Shown here piece by piece: positions 19,404 through 28,960 of a DNA stretch of 64,000 bases. Position 1 is the first letter of the stretch; each line of letters opens with the position of its first letter. The notes below the pieces were generated by a model. That model was not told where the DNA came from and ran no database searches. It saw only the letters and a list, made by a program, of their open reading frames with translations. The stretch is from assembly GCF_001544375.1 (NCBI RefSeq), contig NZ_BCQJ01000001.1, positions 144,275 through 208,274 of the forward strand, read 5' to 3'. Source of the DNA: Enterococcus canis NBRC 100695 (GTDB lineage Bacteria; Bacillota; Bacilli; Lactobacillales; Enterococcaceae). A program made the translations under genes and the position numbers.

Positions 19404-19440
19404 AACAAGCATTTAAGCAGTAACCGCTTAAATGCTTGTT
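19404..19440. terminator. Terminator downstream of pheA
   Basis: AACAAGCATTTAAGC (19404-19418) pairs perfectly with GCTTAAATGCTTGTT (19426-19440) around a 7-base loop. On the minus strand it is followed by TTGTTATG, so it would end the aro operon about 65 bases after pheA. A weak T-run is present on the plus side too. Confidence 0.75.
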
Positions 19441-19505
19441 CTTGTTTCTCTGCTAGTCATCAAGCCAGTTAAGATGCTCGACATTTACGCAACTACTTTT
19501 ATCAA

Positions 19506-20342
19506 TCAGCCGCTATGACTATAATAATGCCCTAATAGCCGCCACTGTCCTCCCAATAGTTCCAGCTCTGCTAATGCTTGCCAAATCAATTGGATTGGCT
19601 GCTCCACTAAAATATCCAGAACAAAAAAGTATTCCCCTAAAACGGTTTTTAAAGGTCTGGACTCGATTCGACTAAGGTCAATACTGCGCCAGCTGAAGAC
19701 TGACAGGGCTTTATGTAAAGCACCAGGTAAGTTATTGGGCATAGTAAAGGCAATCGTCAGCTTTTCTTTTCCGATTTTTTCGGATAAGGGTTCACGTCCT
19801 ACGATCCAAAAGCGGGTTTCGTTTAGCGCCAAATCTTGGACGTCGGCACGGACGATTTCAAGGTCATAGGTTACGGCCGCAGTTTTGGGAGCGAGTGCCG
19901 CCCAATTTTCTTGGGGATTCTGGGCAATCAGTTGTGCCGCATACGCAGTAGACGGCATTTGTTCTAAAATGGCGTCGGGATAGTACTTTTGAATAAAGTC
20001 GGCGCACTGTGCCAGCGCTTGCGGGTGAGACAAAATTTTCTCTATGGTTTTATAATGGTTGTCAGGGTGAATGAGCAGCTGTTGCGCGATTGGCAACAGA
20101 ATTTCTCCCATCACTTGCAAATGACTTTGATGATACAGAAAATCGATGCTGGTGTTGACTGTACCTTCAATCGTATTTTCAATGGGAATCACACAATAGG
20201 CGACTTCCACTTTTTCCGCAGCAATAAGACAAGCCGGGATTGAATTATAGGCTTGCAGCTCCCCATGAGGAAAAGCCGTGCGTGCTCCTGCTTCTGAAAA
20301 TGAACCGGCTGGTCCTAAATAGGCAATTGTCGGTGGTGTCAT
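19506..20342 (-). CDS. pheA: Prephenate dehydratase
   Basis: Converts prephenate to phenylpyruvate in Phe synthesis; 278 residues. The catalytic domain (about 1-180) begins IAYLGPAGSFSEAGARTAFP and includes VIPIENTIEGTVNTSIDFL and a Thr-Arg-Phe motif (NETRFWIVGRE). A C-terminal ACT domain with PGALHKALSVFSWRSIDLSRIESRPLK carries the GALH and ESRP Phe-binding motifs, so feedback inhibition by Phe is expected. It is last in the aro operon and overlaps aroK by 4 bases (ATGA). Confidence 0.96.
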   Translation of the reverse strand: MTPPTIAYLGPAGSFSEAGARTAFPHGELQAYNSIPACLIAAEKVEVAYCVIPIENTIEGTVNTSIDFLYHQSHLQVMGEILLPIAQQLLIHPDNHYKTIEKILSHPQALAQCADFIQKYYPDAILEQMPSTAYAAQLIAQNPQENWAALAPKTAAVTYDLEIVRADVQDLALNETRFWIVGREPLSEKIGKEKLTIAFTMPNNLPGALHKALSVFSWRSIDLSRIESRPLKTVLGEYFFVLDILVEQPIQLIWQALAELELLGGQWRLLGHYYSHSG

Positions 20343-20848
20343 AGGTCGTCCCCCATTTCTTGAATGATTTCGCTAACAATCACGGCTGGCGTTTTGTTGT
20401 CCGTTAAAATTGTTAGTTGGGCGGTTGCTTCATACCATGCTTGACGCTCTAAATATAGAGCGGTTAGCTCGTCGGCTGTTTTTTCGACAGCCAGAGGTCG
20501 CTTATTCTTTTCATCAGATTGAATTCGGGTCAAAAAAACTTCTGGAGTAGCTGCCAAGTAAATGACTTTTTCCTTCGCTAACAATTGTCGATTTTCTGGA
20601 CGGATAATGATCCCGCCGCCTGTTGAAAGGACAGCTTCCTGTTGGATCATTTCAGTTAAAAGTGCCGTCTCTAACTGACGAAACGCCTGCTCGCCCTCAT
20701 TTTCAAAAAAGTGCTGGATGGAACAGCCGATTTGCGTCGTGATCTCTTCATCTAAATCAAGATGAGGTCGGTCTAAACGAGCTGCCAGAAGGCGTCCCAC
20801 CGTTGTTTTACCAGCCCCCATAAAACCCGTCAGTAGGATGGCGGTCAT
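20339..20848 (-). CDS. aroK: Shikimate kinase
   Basis: Phosphorylates shikimate with ATP; 169 residues. P-loop [15 protein letters not shown] at residues 8-22, then DLDEEI with the shikimate-binding Asp, FRQLE, STGGGII, and a lid Arg in KNKRPLA. It overlaps aroA and pheA by 4 bases each, an operon with coupled translation. Confidence 0.96.
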   Translation of the reverse strand: MTAILLTGFMGAGKTTVGRLLAARLDRPHLDLDEEITTQIGCSIQHFFENEGEQAFRQLETALLTEMIQQEAVLSTGGGIIIRPENRQLLAKEKVIYLAATPEVFLTRIQSDEKNKRPLAVEKTADELTALYLERQAWYEATAQLTILTDNKTPAVIVSEIIQEMGDDL

Positions 20849-22131
20849 AGGGACACCTCTGGTAAGAGTGCGGCTAAATCTTCAAAGAAATGCGGATACG
20901 AGACAGAGACGGCCTCGCTTTGACTTAATTCTACTGGATCCTGTGCCAATAATGCCGCTACCGCCAGCATCATGCCGATGCGATGATCACCGCGGCTAGC
21001 AACTTTTCCGCCATGTAAAGGGGTTGGTCCAGTGATAATCAATCCATCTTCGGTTGGCTGGATATCCGCTCCCAATTTTGTCAATTCCTCAGCTACTGCG
21101 TCAATGCGATTCGTTTCTTTGACCTTCAACTCTTCTGCATCCTTAATTACGGTAGTACCTTGAGCTTGGGTCGCCAGTAAGGCTATAATAGGCAACTCGT
21201 CAATCAAACGAGGAATCAAACTACCACCAATCGTCGTACTACTCAAGCGAGAACTACGGATAGTAATATCGCCTAATTGATTGTTGGGGTCTGTCTCCTT
21301 TACTTCGAAATCAGCGCCCATCGCCTTCAAAACCTCCAAGATTCCGGTACGAGTCGGATTTAGTCCGACTTGTCGCAAAGTGATTTGGCTATTTGACGTC
21401 ACTGCGGCGGCCACTAAAAAGAATGCTGCAGATGAAATATCCCCTGGTACGTGAACCGTTTGCCCCTGTAAATGCTGCGGACCTGTTAGTGTAATCTTGT
21501 TTCCTTCAGTGGTGATCTCGCCACCAAATTGGCGGATCATTTCCTCCGTATGATTACGGGTAGGTTCCTTTTCAATAATTTCGCTAGTGCCTGCTGCTTG
21601 CAGAGCGGCAAAGAGACAAGCGGACTTCACTTGGGCGCTAGCAACGGGCAAATGATACTTCAAAGGTTGCAGTGTCTCAGCCCCTGTGATGGTGATTGGG
21701 GGAAATTCGCTCCCTGCCCGCCCACTGCAAGTAACGCCCATCATGGTGAGTGGCGTCATTACTCTGCCCATGGGACGTTTGGTAATTGAGGCGTCACCAA
21801 ATAAAGTCGTACTAAACGAGCTATCCGCTAAAATCCCTGAAACCAAGCGAATCGTGGTACCCGAGTTGCCAATATCAATCGGCGTTTCAGCTGCTTGGAA
21901 TTGCCAATCACGTCCTTCAACGGTGATTGTTTCACCATCGTCTGTAATCCTTGTCCCTAAAGCTTTGAAGGCCGCCACGGTGGCTAAACAGTCATCGGCA
22001 CGCAAAAAATTATGAATGGTAGTAGTTCCCTGACTAATCGCACCAAACATGATGCTTCGATGGGAAATGGATTTATCCGGTGGTACGATCACTTCACCCT
22101 TTAAACCGGCTTGATTTGTTTGTAATTTCAT
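20845..22131 (-). CDS. aroA: EPSP synthase (3-phosphoshikimate 1-carboxyvinyltransferase)
   Basis: Joins shikimate 3-phosphate and phosphoenolpyruvate; 428 residues. Motifs are [81 protein letters not shown] and [15 protein letters not shown]. The [10 protein letters not shown] form resembles class II enzymes of Gram-positive bacteria, several of which are less glyphosate-sensitive; sensitivity here is not known. It overlaps tyrA and aroK. Confidence 0.97.
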   Translation of the reverse strand: MKLQTNQAGLKGEVIVPPDKSISHRSIMFGAISQGTTTIHNFLRADDCLATVAAFKALGTRITDDGETITVEGRDWQFQAAETPIDIGNSGTTIRLVSGILADSSFSTTLFGDASITKRPMGRVMTPLTMMGVTCSGRAGSEFPPITITGAETLQPLKYHLPVASAQVKSACLFAALQAAGTSEIIEKEPTRNHTEEMIRQFGGEITTEGNKITLTGPQHLQGQTVHVPGDISSAAFFLVAAAVTSNSQITLRQVGLNPTRTGILEVLKAMGADFEVKETDPNNQLGDITIRSSRLSSTTIGGSLIPRLIDELPIIALLATQAQGTTVIKDAEELKVKETNRIDAVAEELTKLGADIQPTEDGLIITGPTPLHGGKVASRGDHRIGMMLAVAALLAQDPVELSQSEAVSVSYPHFFEDLAALLPEVSL

Positions 22132-23219
22132 GACAGGACTCCTTCATAGCATTGATAGGTTGACTTAGCTTCAATGGAGCGTTTGGCAGCAACTAAATCA
22201 GATTGATTCTTAAAGGTTAGTTGGAGGACACCATGGATATCTTCCCGGGTTTCCAACACCTTGACATTGATTAAAGAAATGCTTTCGTTGGCTAAAAAGC
22301 CAGTGACTTCAGCAATGACACCAGGTTTGTCTGGAATGGTTACCATCAAATCATAAAAGGCTGGTAAGGCGCCACTTTGATGAACTGGCAGCTCATCGCG
22401 AAAAGCTTTGGCATCAGCGAAAAATTTGAAAATCTGGTCTCGTTCAGCTTGGGTCAGCATATCTTGCACTTTGGTTAGGGTTTGCTGCCAATCTCTCAGC
22501 TGAACTAACAGATTCTCACGGTTGGTCAGTAAAATCTCGGTCCACATGCGCGGATCGGAGGACGCAATCCGGGTAATGTCTCGAAAGCCCCCTGCCGCTA
22601 ATCGTGTTGTTTCAGGGGCTGTTAACGAAAAATTCGCTGTCTGTTGCACTAAAGCGGAGGCAATGATATGCGGCAAATGACTAACCATACCCGTTACCTG
22701 GTCATGTTCTTTAGCAGATAAGGTCACAATTTTTGCTCTCGTAGGCGCTAGTAAATCAGTTAAAATTTCGCGGACAGCGACTGGCGATTCCTCCGTCAAA
22801 ACATAAAACGCATTCTCAAACAAATCACGGTCAGCCGCAATCACACCCGATTTATGCGACCCCGCCATGGGATGCCCCCCCACAAACACGGCTGGGTGAG
22901 GCAATGACTGACTGGCCGCCAATACTCGTTCTTTGGTACTGCCGACATCGGTTATGATGACTGGTTGACTAAAAGGAACTTGCGCCAACTCTTGCAATGC
23001 CTGACAAACAGCCTCCACCGGCATGCACAGAAAAATCACGTCACTTACTGCTGCGGCCGCTAAAAAAGAAGAAGAGCGATGAATGATTTTTTGTTCTAAC
23101 GCAACTGCCATGCTTTTTTCGTTGGCGTCATAGCCGGTAATCACCGCCTCGGGATGCGCTTGTAAGCACAATGCTAGTGAACTGCCAATCAGGCCTAAGC
23201 CTGCAACTAAAATCTTCAT
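22128..23219 (-). CDS. tyrA: Prephenate dehydrogenase with ACT domain
   Basis: Oxidatively decarboxylates prephenate to 4-hydroxyphenylpyruvate in Tyr synthesis; 363 residues. NAD-binding [13 protein letters not shown] at 7-19, then [25 protein letters not shown] with the catalytic His, and [21 protein letters not shown]-terminal ACT domain (about 290-360, [21 protein letters not shown]) suggests feedback control by Tyr. No chorismate mutase domain is fused, so that activity must be encoded elsewhere. Confidence 0.96.
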   Translation of the reverse strand: MKILVAGLGLIGSSLALCLQAHPEAVITGYDANEKSMAVALEQKIIHRSSSFLAAAAVSDVIFLCMPVEAVCQALQELAQVPFSQPVIITDVGSTKERVLAASQSLPHPAVFVGGHPMAGSHKSGVIAADRDLFENAFYVLTEESPVAVREILTDLLAPTRAKIVTLSAKEHDQVTGMVSHLPHIIASALVQQTANFSLTAPETTRLAAGGFRDITRIASSDPRMWTEILLTNRENLLVQLRDWQQTLTKVQDMLTQAERDQIFKFFADAKAFRDELPVHQSGALPAFYDLMVTIPDKPGVIAEVTGFLANESISLINVKVLETREDIHGVLQLTFKNQSDLVAAKRSIEAKSTYQCYEGVLS

Positions 23220-23235
23220 CTTCTGTCCTCCTCGT

Positions 23236-24393
23236 TTAGTATTGTTCTAAATCTTCGCGGTATCGGTTGATAGAGTGTTGTAATTCAGTCAAGGTATCAG
23301 CCTCAAATTTTTCTAAGACTGCTTGCGCCAATTCTGTGGCAACTACCGCTTCACAAACGACGCTAGCGGCCGGCACAGCGGTAGTATCAGATCGTTCAAC
23401 GCTAGCTTTGTAGGGTTGCTTTGTGTCGATGTCAACACTACTTAAGGGTTTATAAAGGGTCGGAATAGGCTTCATAACGCCTTGTACTATGATGGGCATG
23501 CCATTTGTCATACCCCCTTCAAATCCACCTAAGTGATTGGTTTTCCGCGTGTAGCCTTCTTCATAAAGAATCTCATCCATCACTTGTGATCCCGGTTTAC
23601 GGGCCATTTCTGCACCAATCCCAAAAGAGACGGCCTTAAAGGCGTTGATACTCATGACGGCTTGTGCAAGACGACCATCCAGCTTGCGGTCCCATTGGAC
23701 ATAACTTCCTAGTCCAGCTGGTACGCCTTCCGCAATTACTTGAACGACGCCGCCTAATGTATCGCCAGCTTTTTTAGTTGCATCAATCAAAGCTTTGACT
23801 TTTTCTTCCTGGGTAGTGTCCACCATCCGAATTTCAGAGGCTTCCGAACGAACTTTAATCTCAGCGACTGATAGTTGTTCCGTAGGCGCCTTGATACCGC
23901 CTAGTTCAATGACGGAACCCGCTAAATGGATTCCGACTTCTGCCAAGAGTACCTTGGCAACCGCACCAATGGCTACCCGCATAGTTGTTTCGCGGGCCGA
24001 TGACCGCTCCAAAACATTTCGCAAGTCGCGGTGATGGTATTTCATCCCGCCAACTAGATCGGCATGTCCCGGCCGCGGCTTAGCTACACGTCGTTTCAAT
24101 TGCTCTTTTTCTGGTACAGCTTCGGCCGACATGACCGACTGCCAATTTTCCCAATCACGGTTTTTGACAATCATGGTGACTGGTGCACCAATGGTTTTTC
24201 CGTGCCGGACACCTGAGGTAAATCGAACTTGATCTTTTTCAATCAACATTCGGCCACCACGACCATAACCTTTTTGTCGTCTAGCCAGTTCATGATTAAC
24301 TTGTTCGGCGGTCAAAGGCAACCCGGCCGGCAAACCTTCAATGATTGCGGTCAGCTCTGGTCCGTGGGATTCTCCCGCTGTTAAAAAACGCAT
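23236..24393 (-). CDS. aroC: Chorismate synthase
   Basis: Makes chorismate from EPSP using reduced FMN; 385 residues. Motifs are [65 protein letters not shown] and [26 protein letters not shown] site precedes the ATG. It lies 13 bases after aroB and 16 before tyrA. Confidence 0.97.
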   Translation of the reverse strand: MRFLTAGESHGPELTAIIEGLPAGLPLTAEQVNHELARRQKGYGRGGRMLIEKDQVRFTSGVRHGKTIGAPVTMIVKNRDWENWQSVMSAEAVPEKEQLKRRVAKPRPGHADLVGGMKYHHRDLRNVLERSSARETTMRVAIGAVAKVLLAEVGIHLAGSVIELGGIKAPTEQLSVAEIKVRSEASEIRMVDTTQEEKVKALIDATKKAGDTLGGVVQVIAEGVPAGLGSYVQWDRKLDGRLAQAVMSINAFKAVSFGIGAEMARKPGSQVMDEILYEEGYTRKTNHLGGFEGGMTNGMPIIVQGVMKPIPTLYKPLSSVDIDTKQPYKASVERSDTTAVPAASVVCEAVVATELAQAVLEKFEADTLTELQHSINRYREDLEQY

Positions 24394-24406
24394 ACCTGTT
24401 CCTCCT

Positions 24407-25468
24407 CTATTCTTCTATATAATCCCGCATCATTTCTAATGGAATTGGTTGAATTATGGCCCGACCGATTTCAGGGACTAAAATAATTTTTATCTGGTTG
24501 CCGCGAGCTTTTTTATCGTGAGTCAAGGCCTGATAAAGCGTCTCTTTATTCAAATGATGTTCGGTGGGCAAGTGAAATTTTTGAATCATTTCGGTTAACT
24601 GCTGAGTAAGCCCGGCAGTAATTTCGCCACGTTTTTCAGCATTGCGGGAGATTTGAATCATACCTAAGGCAACACCCTCACCGTGGGCAATTTCCCCATA
24701 GCCTGCCGTATTCTCCAAAGCGTGACCAATTGTATGACCAAAATTCAGGGTCAATCGTTCTTGATGATCAAAGGGGTCTTGTTCGACAACACGCCGCTTC
24801 ACTTCACAACAGGCATAAATAATGGCTTCGCTGTGACGCAGTAGGTCCGCTTCATCCTTCAAATCGGCTAATTGAGACCAAAGAGTGGTATCCGCAATCG
24901 CAGCCGTTTTGATAATCTCGGCGATACCTTCCCGCACTCGGCGTAAAGGTAAGGTGTTTAAAACGAGTGGATCAATCAAGACACCATCAGGCTGGGTAAA
25001 AGTTCCTACTAAATTTTTAGCAGTCTGTGTGTTAACGGCAGTTTTACCGCCAATACTAGAGTCTACCTGCGCCACTAATGAAGTGGGAATTTGCAGAAAA
25101 TGAATCCCTCGCATATAAGTCGAGGCCGCAAAAGCGCCTAAATCCCCTACAACCCCGCCGCCAAGGATGATCACTCCGTCAGAGCGCGTCAGTCCAGCTT
25201 CAGCAAAAGTGTCATACAACCAAGTAGCCATCTCTAAACTTTTACTTGTCTCTCCCGCCGGTACCGCCGCTATGGTAACATGAAAGCCGGCCGCTATTAG
25301 CGAATTTTGGACTTGTTCACTATATAGAGATGAAACATTTTCGTCAGTGACTAACACAATTTTTTGCGGTTGCCAGAGAGCTGCAGCCCAATCTCCTACT
25401 GTTTGAAGGGCGCCTTTTTGAATCAAAATGGTATAGGTATGCTGGGCTAAAGAAACCGTCAGTTCCAT
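24407..25468 (-). CDS. aroB: 3-Dehydroquinate synthase
   Basis: Cyclises DAHP to 3-dehydroquinate; 353 residues from the ATG at 25468. A GTG at 25477 lies immediately on top of the GGAGGG site and is less likely. NAD- and metal-binding motifs are [51 protein letters not shown] and HGEGVALGM. It lies 5 bases after the DAHP synthase stop. Confidence 0.96.
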   Translation of the reverse strand: MELTVSLAQHTYTILIQKGALQTVGDWAAALWQPQKIVLVTDENVSSLYSEQVQNSLIAAGFHVTIAAVPAGETSKSLEMATWLYDTFAEAGLTRSDGVIILGGGVVGDLGAFAASTYMRGIHFLQIPTSLVAQVDSSIGGKTAVNTQTAKNLVGTFTQPDGVLIDPLVLNTLPLRRVREGIAEIIKTAAIADTTLWSQLADLKDEADLLRHSEAIIYACCEVKRRVVEQDPFDHQERLTLNFGHTIGHALENTAGYGEIAHGEGVALGMIQISRNAEKRGEITAGLTQQLTEMIQKFHLPTEHHLNKETLYQALTHDKKARGNQIKIILVPEIGRAIIQPIPLEMMRDYIEE

Positions 25469-25473
25469 TTCAA

Positions 25474-26499
25474 TCACCCCTCCAATTGTTTAATCGTTTG
25501 CATCGCGTCTTCTAGAATGTGAACCTCTTTCATCATTTTCATGTAAGTTTTTTCATTCAGAGATTGCGGACCATCTGACCAAGCGTTGGCGGGATCTGGA
25601 TGAATTTCGACGATCATACCGTCAGCACCAGCAGCAACCCCCGCCCGCGCCATTGGCGGAACTAAATCCCAGACGCCAGTACCGTGACTTGGATCTACGA
25701 TAATCGGGAAGTGGCTTAATTTTTTAATTAATGGCACTGCACTTAAATCAAAGGTATTTCGCGTAGCCGTTTCGTAGGTTCGAATACCACGTTCAATGAA
25801 GATCACATTGAAGTTGCCTTGCGTTGTAATGTATTCGGCGGCGTTTAACCACTCATCAATCGTGCCTGAGATACCACGTTTTAAACCAATTGGTTTGCCA
25901 GTTTTTCCGACAGCTTGCAATAACCGGAAATTTTGCATATTACGGGCCCCAATTTGAAGAATGTCGCTGTATGCCGCCACCATGTCAATGTGGGCTTCAT
26001 CCATAACTTCGGTAATGACTTGCATTCCGAATTCATCAGCCGCTTGGCGAATGTATTTCAAGCCTTCTTCTTCTAGACCTTGGAAAGCGTATGGCGAGGT
26101 CCGCGGTTTGAAAGCTCCTCCCCGTAAAATGGTAGCACCGCCAGCTTTCGCGATACGGGCACACTCACGAATTTGGTCTAGCCCCTCAATGGAACAAGGA
26201 CCAGCCATTGTCACAAAGTTGCCAGCACCAATTTTGACCCCATTGACATCCACGATGGTGTCCTCTGGATGGAATTCACGGCTGGTTAATTTATAAGTTA
26301 AAGAAATGCGTACGGCATTTTCGACGCCATCGTAGCTGGTGAAAGCTACGTCTTGCATTTTACGCGTATCGCCGACTAAGCCGACAATCGTTTGCTCCTT
26401 GCCTTCACTTAAATGGACTTCCAAGCCCTCACTTTTCACACGTTCAATAATAGCTTTTACTTGGGCATTCGTTGCCCCTGGTTTCATAATAACGATCAT
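25474..26499 (-). CDS. aroF: DAHP synthase, type I beta with N-terminal regulatory domain
   Basis: First enzyme of the shikimate pathway, condensing PEP and erythrose 4-phosphate; 341 residues. A ferredoxin-like domain (about 1-70, [20 protein letters not shown]) of the Thermotoga type precedes the barrel with [49 protein letters not shown] and DPSHGTG. The extra N-terminal domain usually confers inhibition by Tyr or Phe. A GGAGGA site lies before the ATG. Confidence 0.95.
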   Translation of the reverse strand: MIVIMKPGATNAQVKAIIERVKSEGLEVHLSEGKEQTIVGLVGDTRKMQDVAFTSYDGVENAVRISLTYKLTSREFHPEDTIVDVNGVKIGAGNFVTMAGPCSIEGLDQIRECARIAKAGGATILRGGAFKPRTSPYAFQGLEEEGLKYIRQAADEFGMQVITEVMDEAHIDMVAAYSDILQIGARNMQNFRLLQAVGKTGKPIGLKRGISGTIDEWLNAAEYITTQGNFNVIFIERGIRTYETATRNTFDLSAVPLIKKLSHFPIIVDPSHGTGVWDLVPPMARAGVAAGADGMIVEIHPDPANAWSDGPQSLNEKTYMKMMKEVHILEDAMQTIKQLEG

Positions 26500-26513
26500 G
26501 TTAATTCCTCCTC

Positions 26514-27368
26514 TTATTTCATCAATGGCTTAATTTTTTCAATGGGCATAGCTTGACCTGTCCATAAGGAGAAGGCCGCCGCACCTTGATACAACAACAT
26601 TCCTAAGCCGTTGGTGGTTTTAGCACCGATTTTTTTTGCTTCTTTCAGTAATACCGTTTCTCGTGGTTCGTAGATGATGTCTGCCACCGCTAATGCCGGG
26701 TACAGCAGTTTAGGATCTAGGGGACACTCATTTGCTAATTCAGCCATGCCAATATTGGTGCCATTGACTAATAGCTGGCTATCCTTTAAGGCATTTTCTA
26801 AGGCGACTGCATCGGCTGAATCATAAAGCGTCAGGACTTTGCCGGTTTCCTTTGCGATTTCCTGAAGTTTCGCTTCGATTCGAGAATAAGAGGTGCTGCG
26901 CCGGTTAAAAACGGCGATTTCTGCTACACCATCTAAAGCCGCTTGGACCATAATAGCCGTCGCTGCGGCACCACCACCTAAGATCGTCATCTTACGTGGC
27001 ACTTGGATGTCTGCCTCCTGCAAGCTGCGCATAAAGCCAATACCGTCCGTATTGTGGCCAACTAAGTGACCCTGTTGATTGACAATAGTATTGATGCCGC
27101 CAATCAGTTTGCCTGCTGGACTCACTTCATCCACCAAAGCTAGAGCCGCTGTTTTATTGGGCATTGATAAGTTTACCCCCAGCATATCAAACTCACGGAT
27201 CATTTGAATTGCTTGTGGCAACTCTATTGTGCCCACTTCAAAAGCCAAGTAGACAGCATCAATCCCTAATGCTTGGAAAGCCGTGTTGTGCATCAAAGGA
27301 GAAACGCTGTGTCTGGCCGGCGTGGCATATAAAGCCGCTAGCCGAGTAGAACCGGTGATCATAAACAT
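26514..27368 (-). CDS. aroE: Shikimate dehydrogenase
   Basis: Reduces 3-dehydroshikimate with NADPH; about 284 residues. Substrate motif [17 protein letters not shown] near the start, catalytic Lys in [17 protein letters not shown] and NADP-binding [11 protein letters not shown]. Two ATGs, 27368 and 27362, are possible; 27368 is chosen for its spacing to AGGA. A much longer open frame upstream runs through the attenuator and is not the gene. It is first in the eight-gene aro operon, directly behind two terminator hairpins and a leader peptide. Confidence 0.95.
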   Translation of the reverse strand: MFMITGSTRLAALYATPARHSVSPLMHNTAFQALGIDAVYLAFEVGTIELPQAIQMIREFDMLGVNLSMPNKTAALALVDEVSPAGKLIGGINTIVNQQGHLVGHNTDGIGFMRSLQEADIQVPRKMTILGGGAAATAIMVQAALDGVAEIAVFNRRSTSYSRIEAKLQEIAKETGKVLTLYDSADAVALENALKDSQLLVNGTNIGMAELANECPLDPKLLYPALAVADIIYEPRETVLLKEAKKIGAKTTNGLGMLLYQGAAAFSLWTGQAMPIEKIKPLMK

Positions 27369-27385
27369 CCCTACTTTCCTGAGAA

Positions 27386-27437
27386 CATAAAAAAGGTATT
27401 CACGTAAAGTTACAGAAAACCTACAGTGAATACCTTT
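27386..27437 (-). terminator. Second terminator of the aro leader, just before aroE
   Basis: A 12-bp outer stem (27426-27437 with 27392-27403) ends in TTTTTT on the minus strand. It finishes about 18 bases before the aroE ATG, so some transcripts would stop here before the operon. No overlapping antiterminator partner was found for it. Confidence 0.8.
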
Positions 27438-27446
27438 CATACATAA

Positions 27447-27562
27447 CCAAAAATAAAAGCCACTATAGATTTTCATCTACGTGGCTGAAAGTCATCTCAA
27501 AACACCCTAGCCATCATAGATACAAACGAGTTGTTTGCACCCATGAGTTCATGAATACAAAC
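27447..27562 (-). promoter_or_regulatory. Attenuator of the aro operon: five-segment switch with terminator
   Basis: Minus-strand RNA, five segments. 1:2 is a 13-bp hairpin with a 4-base loop (27562-27550 with 27545-27533, including G-U pairs). 2:3 is a 9-bp hairpin (27541-27533 with 27527-27519, loop AACTC). 3:4 pairs ATCTA and TGGCT (27521-27509) with AGCCA and TAGAT (27486-27475). 4:5 is the terminator, AGCCAC...GTGGCT with a GAAA loop (27486-27458), followed by TTTTATTTTT. 1:2 permits 3:4 and so antitermination; 2:3 permits 4:5. No T-box sequence is present. Regulation by Tyr/Phe is inferred from the leader peptide. Confidence 0.75.
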
Positions 27563-27619
27563 TTACCTAAAATAGCTAAAGTAATAATTATTTAGTTGTG
27601 AATGACAATGGTTGTTCAT
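27563..27619 (-). CDS. Tyr/Phe-rich leader peptide of the aro operon
   Basis: An 18-residue ORF, MNNHCHSQLNNYYFSYFR, then TAA. GGAAG lies 8 bases before the ATG. Five of the last seven residues are Tyr or Phe (residues 12, 13, 14, 16 and 17). The stop codon ends exactly one base before attenuator segment 1, so a ribosome at the stop would cover segment 1, while one stalled at residues 12-13 would leave it free. This is how classical attenuation peptides work. Translation has not been shown. Confidence 0.75.
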   Translation of the reverse strand: MNNHCHSQLNNYYFSYFR

Positions 27620-27650
27620 TGGACTCACTTCCTAACTTAAGATTGCACTA

Positions 27651-27679
27651 AGTATATGCCGTTAAAAATGCTTTGTCAA
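27651..27679 (-). promoter_or_regulatory. Promoter of the aro operon
   Basis: A consensus TTGACA (27674-27679), 17-base spacer and TATACT (27651-27656). Transcription would start near 27644, giving a leader of about 275 bases before aroE. Confidence 0.9.
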
Positions 27680-27703
27680 CGATTTTTTGTTTTTTAGGCC
27701 AGT

Positions 27704-28960
27704 TTACCCTACCGTAGGTTCTTCTTTCATACGAGCAAATAATATGCCACCTAGAATAAACAAAATGATTAAACTAGTAATTCCCAATTGCGAACGGCCG
27801 GTTAGATGCGTAATAACCCCGAATAATAAAGGCCCTAAAATGGCGGAAAACTTGCCAAAAATATTGTAGAAGCCAAAAAACTCATTGGCTTTTTCTTTAG
27901 GTACCATTTGCGCAAAATAAGACCGACTCAGTGCTTGGATCCCTCCTTGAGAAGTCCCTACTAAAATTCCTAAGACCCAAAAATCCAACACAGTATCCAT
28001 GAAAAGTGCATAAATACAGATAAAGGTATAGACGCCAATGGCAACTAGAATCAACGGTTTCGCCCCGAACTTGCTGGCTAATTTTCCATAAAGAATGGTG
28101 AAAGGAAAGGCAATAAAATTGATGACTAATAAGATAATAATCAGCATGTTAGAATCAATACCCATATCGACACCAAAAGCTGTCGCCATAGTAAAAATCG
28201 TATCGACACCATCAATATAAAAGAAATAAGCAATCAAAAAATAGACGATTCGCTTGTATTGCTTGATTTCCAGCAAGGTATTTTTTAAACGTGTAAAGCT
28301 GTGGCGGATTGGATGTGCCACTTTTTCCAGTGCAAAGCGCTGATGAACGTTTTTGAAAAACGGCCAGCTGAATAGGAGCCACCAAAGCCCAGTCAAAACA
28401 AAGCAGACTTTGGTTACTAAATCAGTCGACATCAAGCCAAACCCATTAGTGACTTGTAGAATCATCACCACCACGAACAGTAACGCACTGCCAATATACC
28501 CCAGGCCATAACCGGTGGAAGATACGTCATCCATCCGATCATTTTCGGTGACATCCACTAAAAAGCCATCATAAAAAATATTGGCACCTTGGAAACCCAC
28601 GTGGGATAAAATGTAAACTGCCAGTAGCGCAACCCAACTATTCTCAGGAATCAGGGCTAAGCCAAAGGTCATGATAATGCCGCATAAGGCGAATAAATTG
28701 AATAATTTCTTTTTGTAGCCGCGAAAATCAGCAATCGTTCCTAAAATAGGTGCAGAAAGGGAAACAATCAACGTTCCAGCTGAACTGGCGTAGCTCCAAA
28801 AAGCAGTGGAAACCGAATCGCTTACACCAGCATTACCGGCTACATATTTGAAGTAAATCGGTAAAATAGCCGTAACGATCACTAACGAATAAGCCGAATT
28901 GGCCCAATCATATAGGATCCAACTTTTCTCTTCTTTTGAATAACTATTCCAAAACTTCAC
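27704..28960 (-). CDS. MFS transporter, UMF1/Atg22-like family
   Basis: A 418-residue membrane carrier with about 12 hydrophobic segments. The start EEKSWILYDWANSAYSLVIVTAILPIYFKY, with the DWANSAY motif, and LGTIADFRGYKKKLF are typical of the UMF1 group, whose substrates in bacteria are unknown (the yeast relative exports amino acids from vacuoles). The GTG at 28960 is chosen because GGGGAG lies 7 bases upstream; a longer start at 28996 has no site. It overlaps the phosphodiesterase gene by 17 bases, so the two are probably made together. Confidence 0.85.
   Translation of the reverse strand: MKFWNSYSKEEKSWILYDWANSAYSLVIVTAILPIYFKYVAGNAGVSDSVSTAFWSYASSAGTLIVSLSAPILGTIADFRGYKKKLFNLFALCGIIMTFGLALIPENSWVALLAVYILSHVGFQGANIFYDGFLVDVTENDRMDDVSSTGYGLGYIGSALLFVVVMILQVTNGFGLMSTDLVTKVCFVLTGLWWLLFSWPFFKNVHQRFALEKVAHPIRHSFTRLKNTLLEIKQYKRIVYFLIAYFFYIDGVDTIFTMATAFGVDMGIDSNMLIIILLVINFIAFPFTILYGKLASKFGAKPLILVAIGVYTFICIYALFMDTVLDFWVLGILVGTSQGGIQALSRSYFAQMVPKEKANEFFGFYNIFGKFSAILGPLLFGVITHLTGRSQLGITSLIILFILGGILFARMKEEPTVG

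Noticed and set aside
27369..27476. 36-residue N-terminal extension of aroE in the same frame
   Set aside because: The extra frame crosses a terminator hairpin, has no ribosome binding site at its start, and is absent from AroE family proteins.
27447..27562. T-box riboswitch before aroE
   Set aside because: Neither the AGGGTGGNACCGCG T-box sequence nor a stem I with specifier loop is visible; AGGGTG occurs once but is not followed by the rest. The leader ORF and alternative hairpins fit attenuation better.
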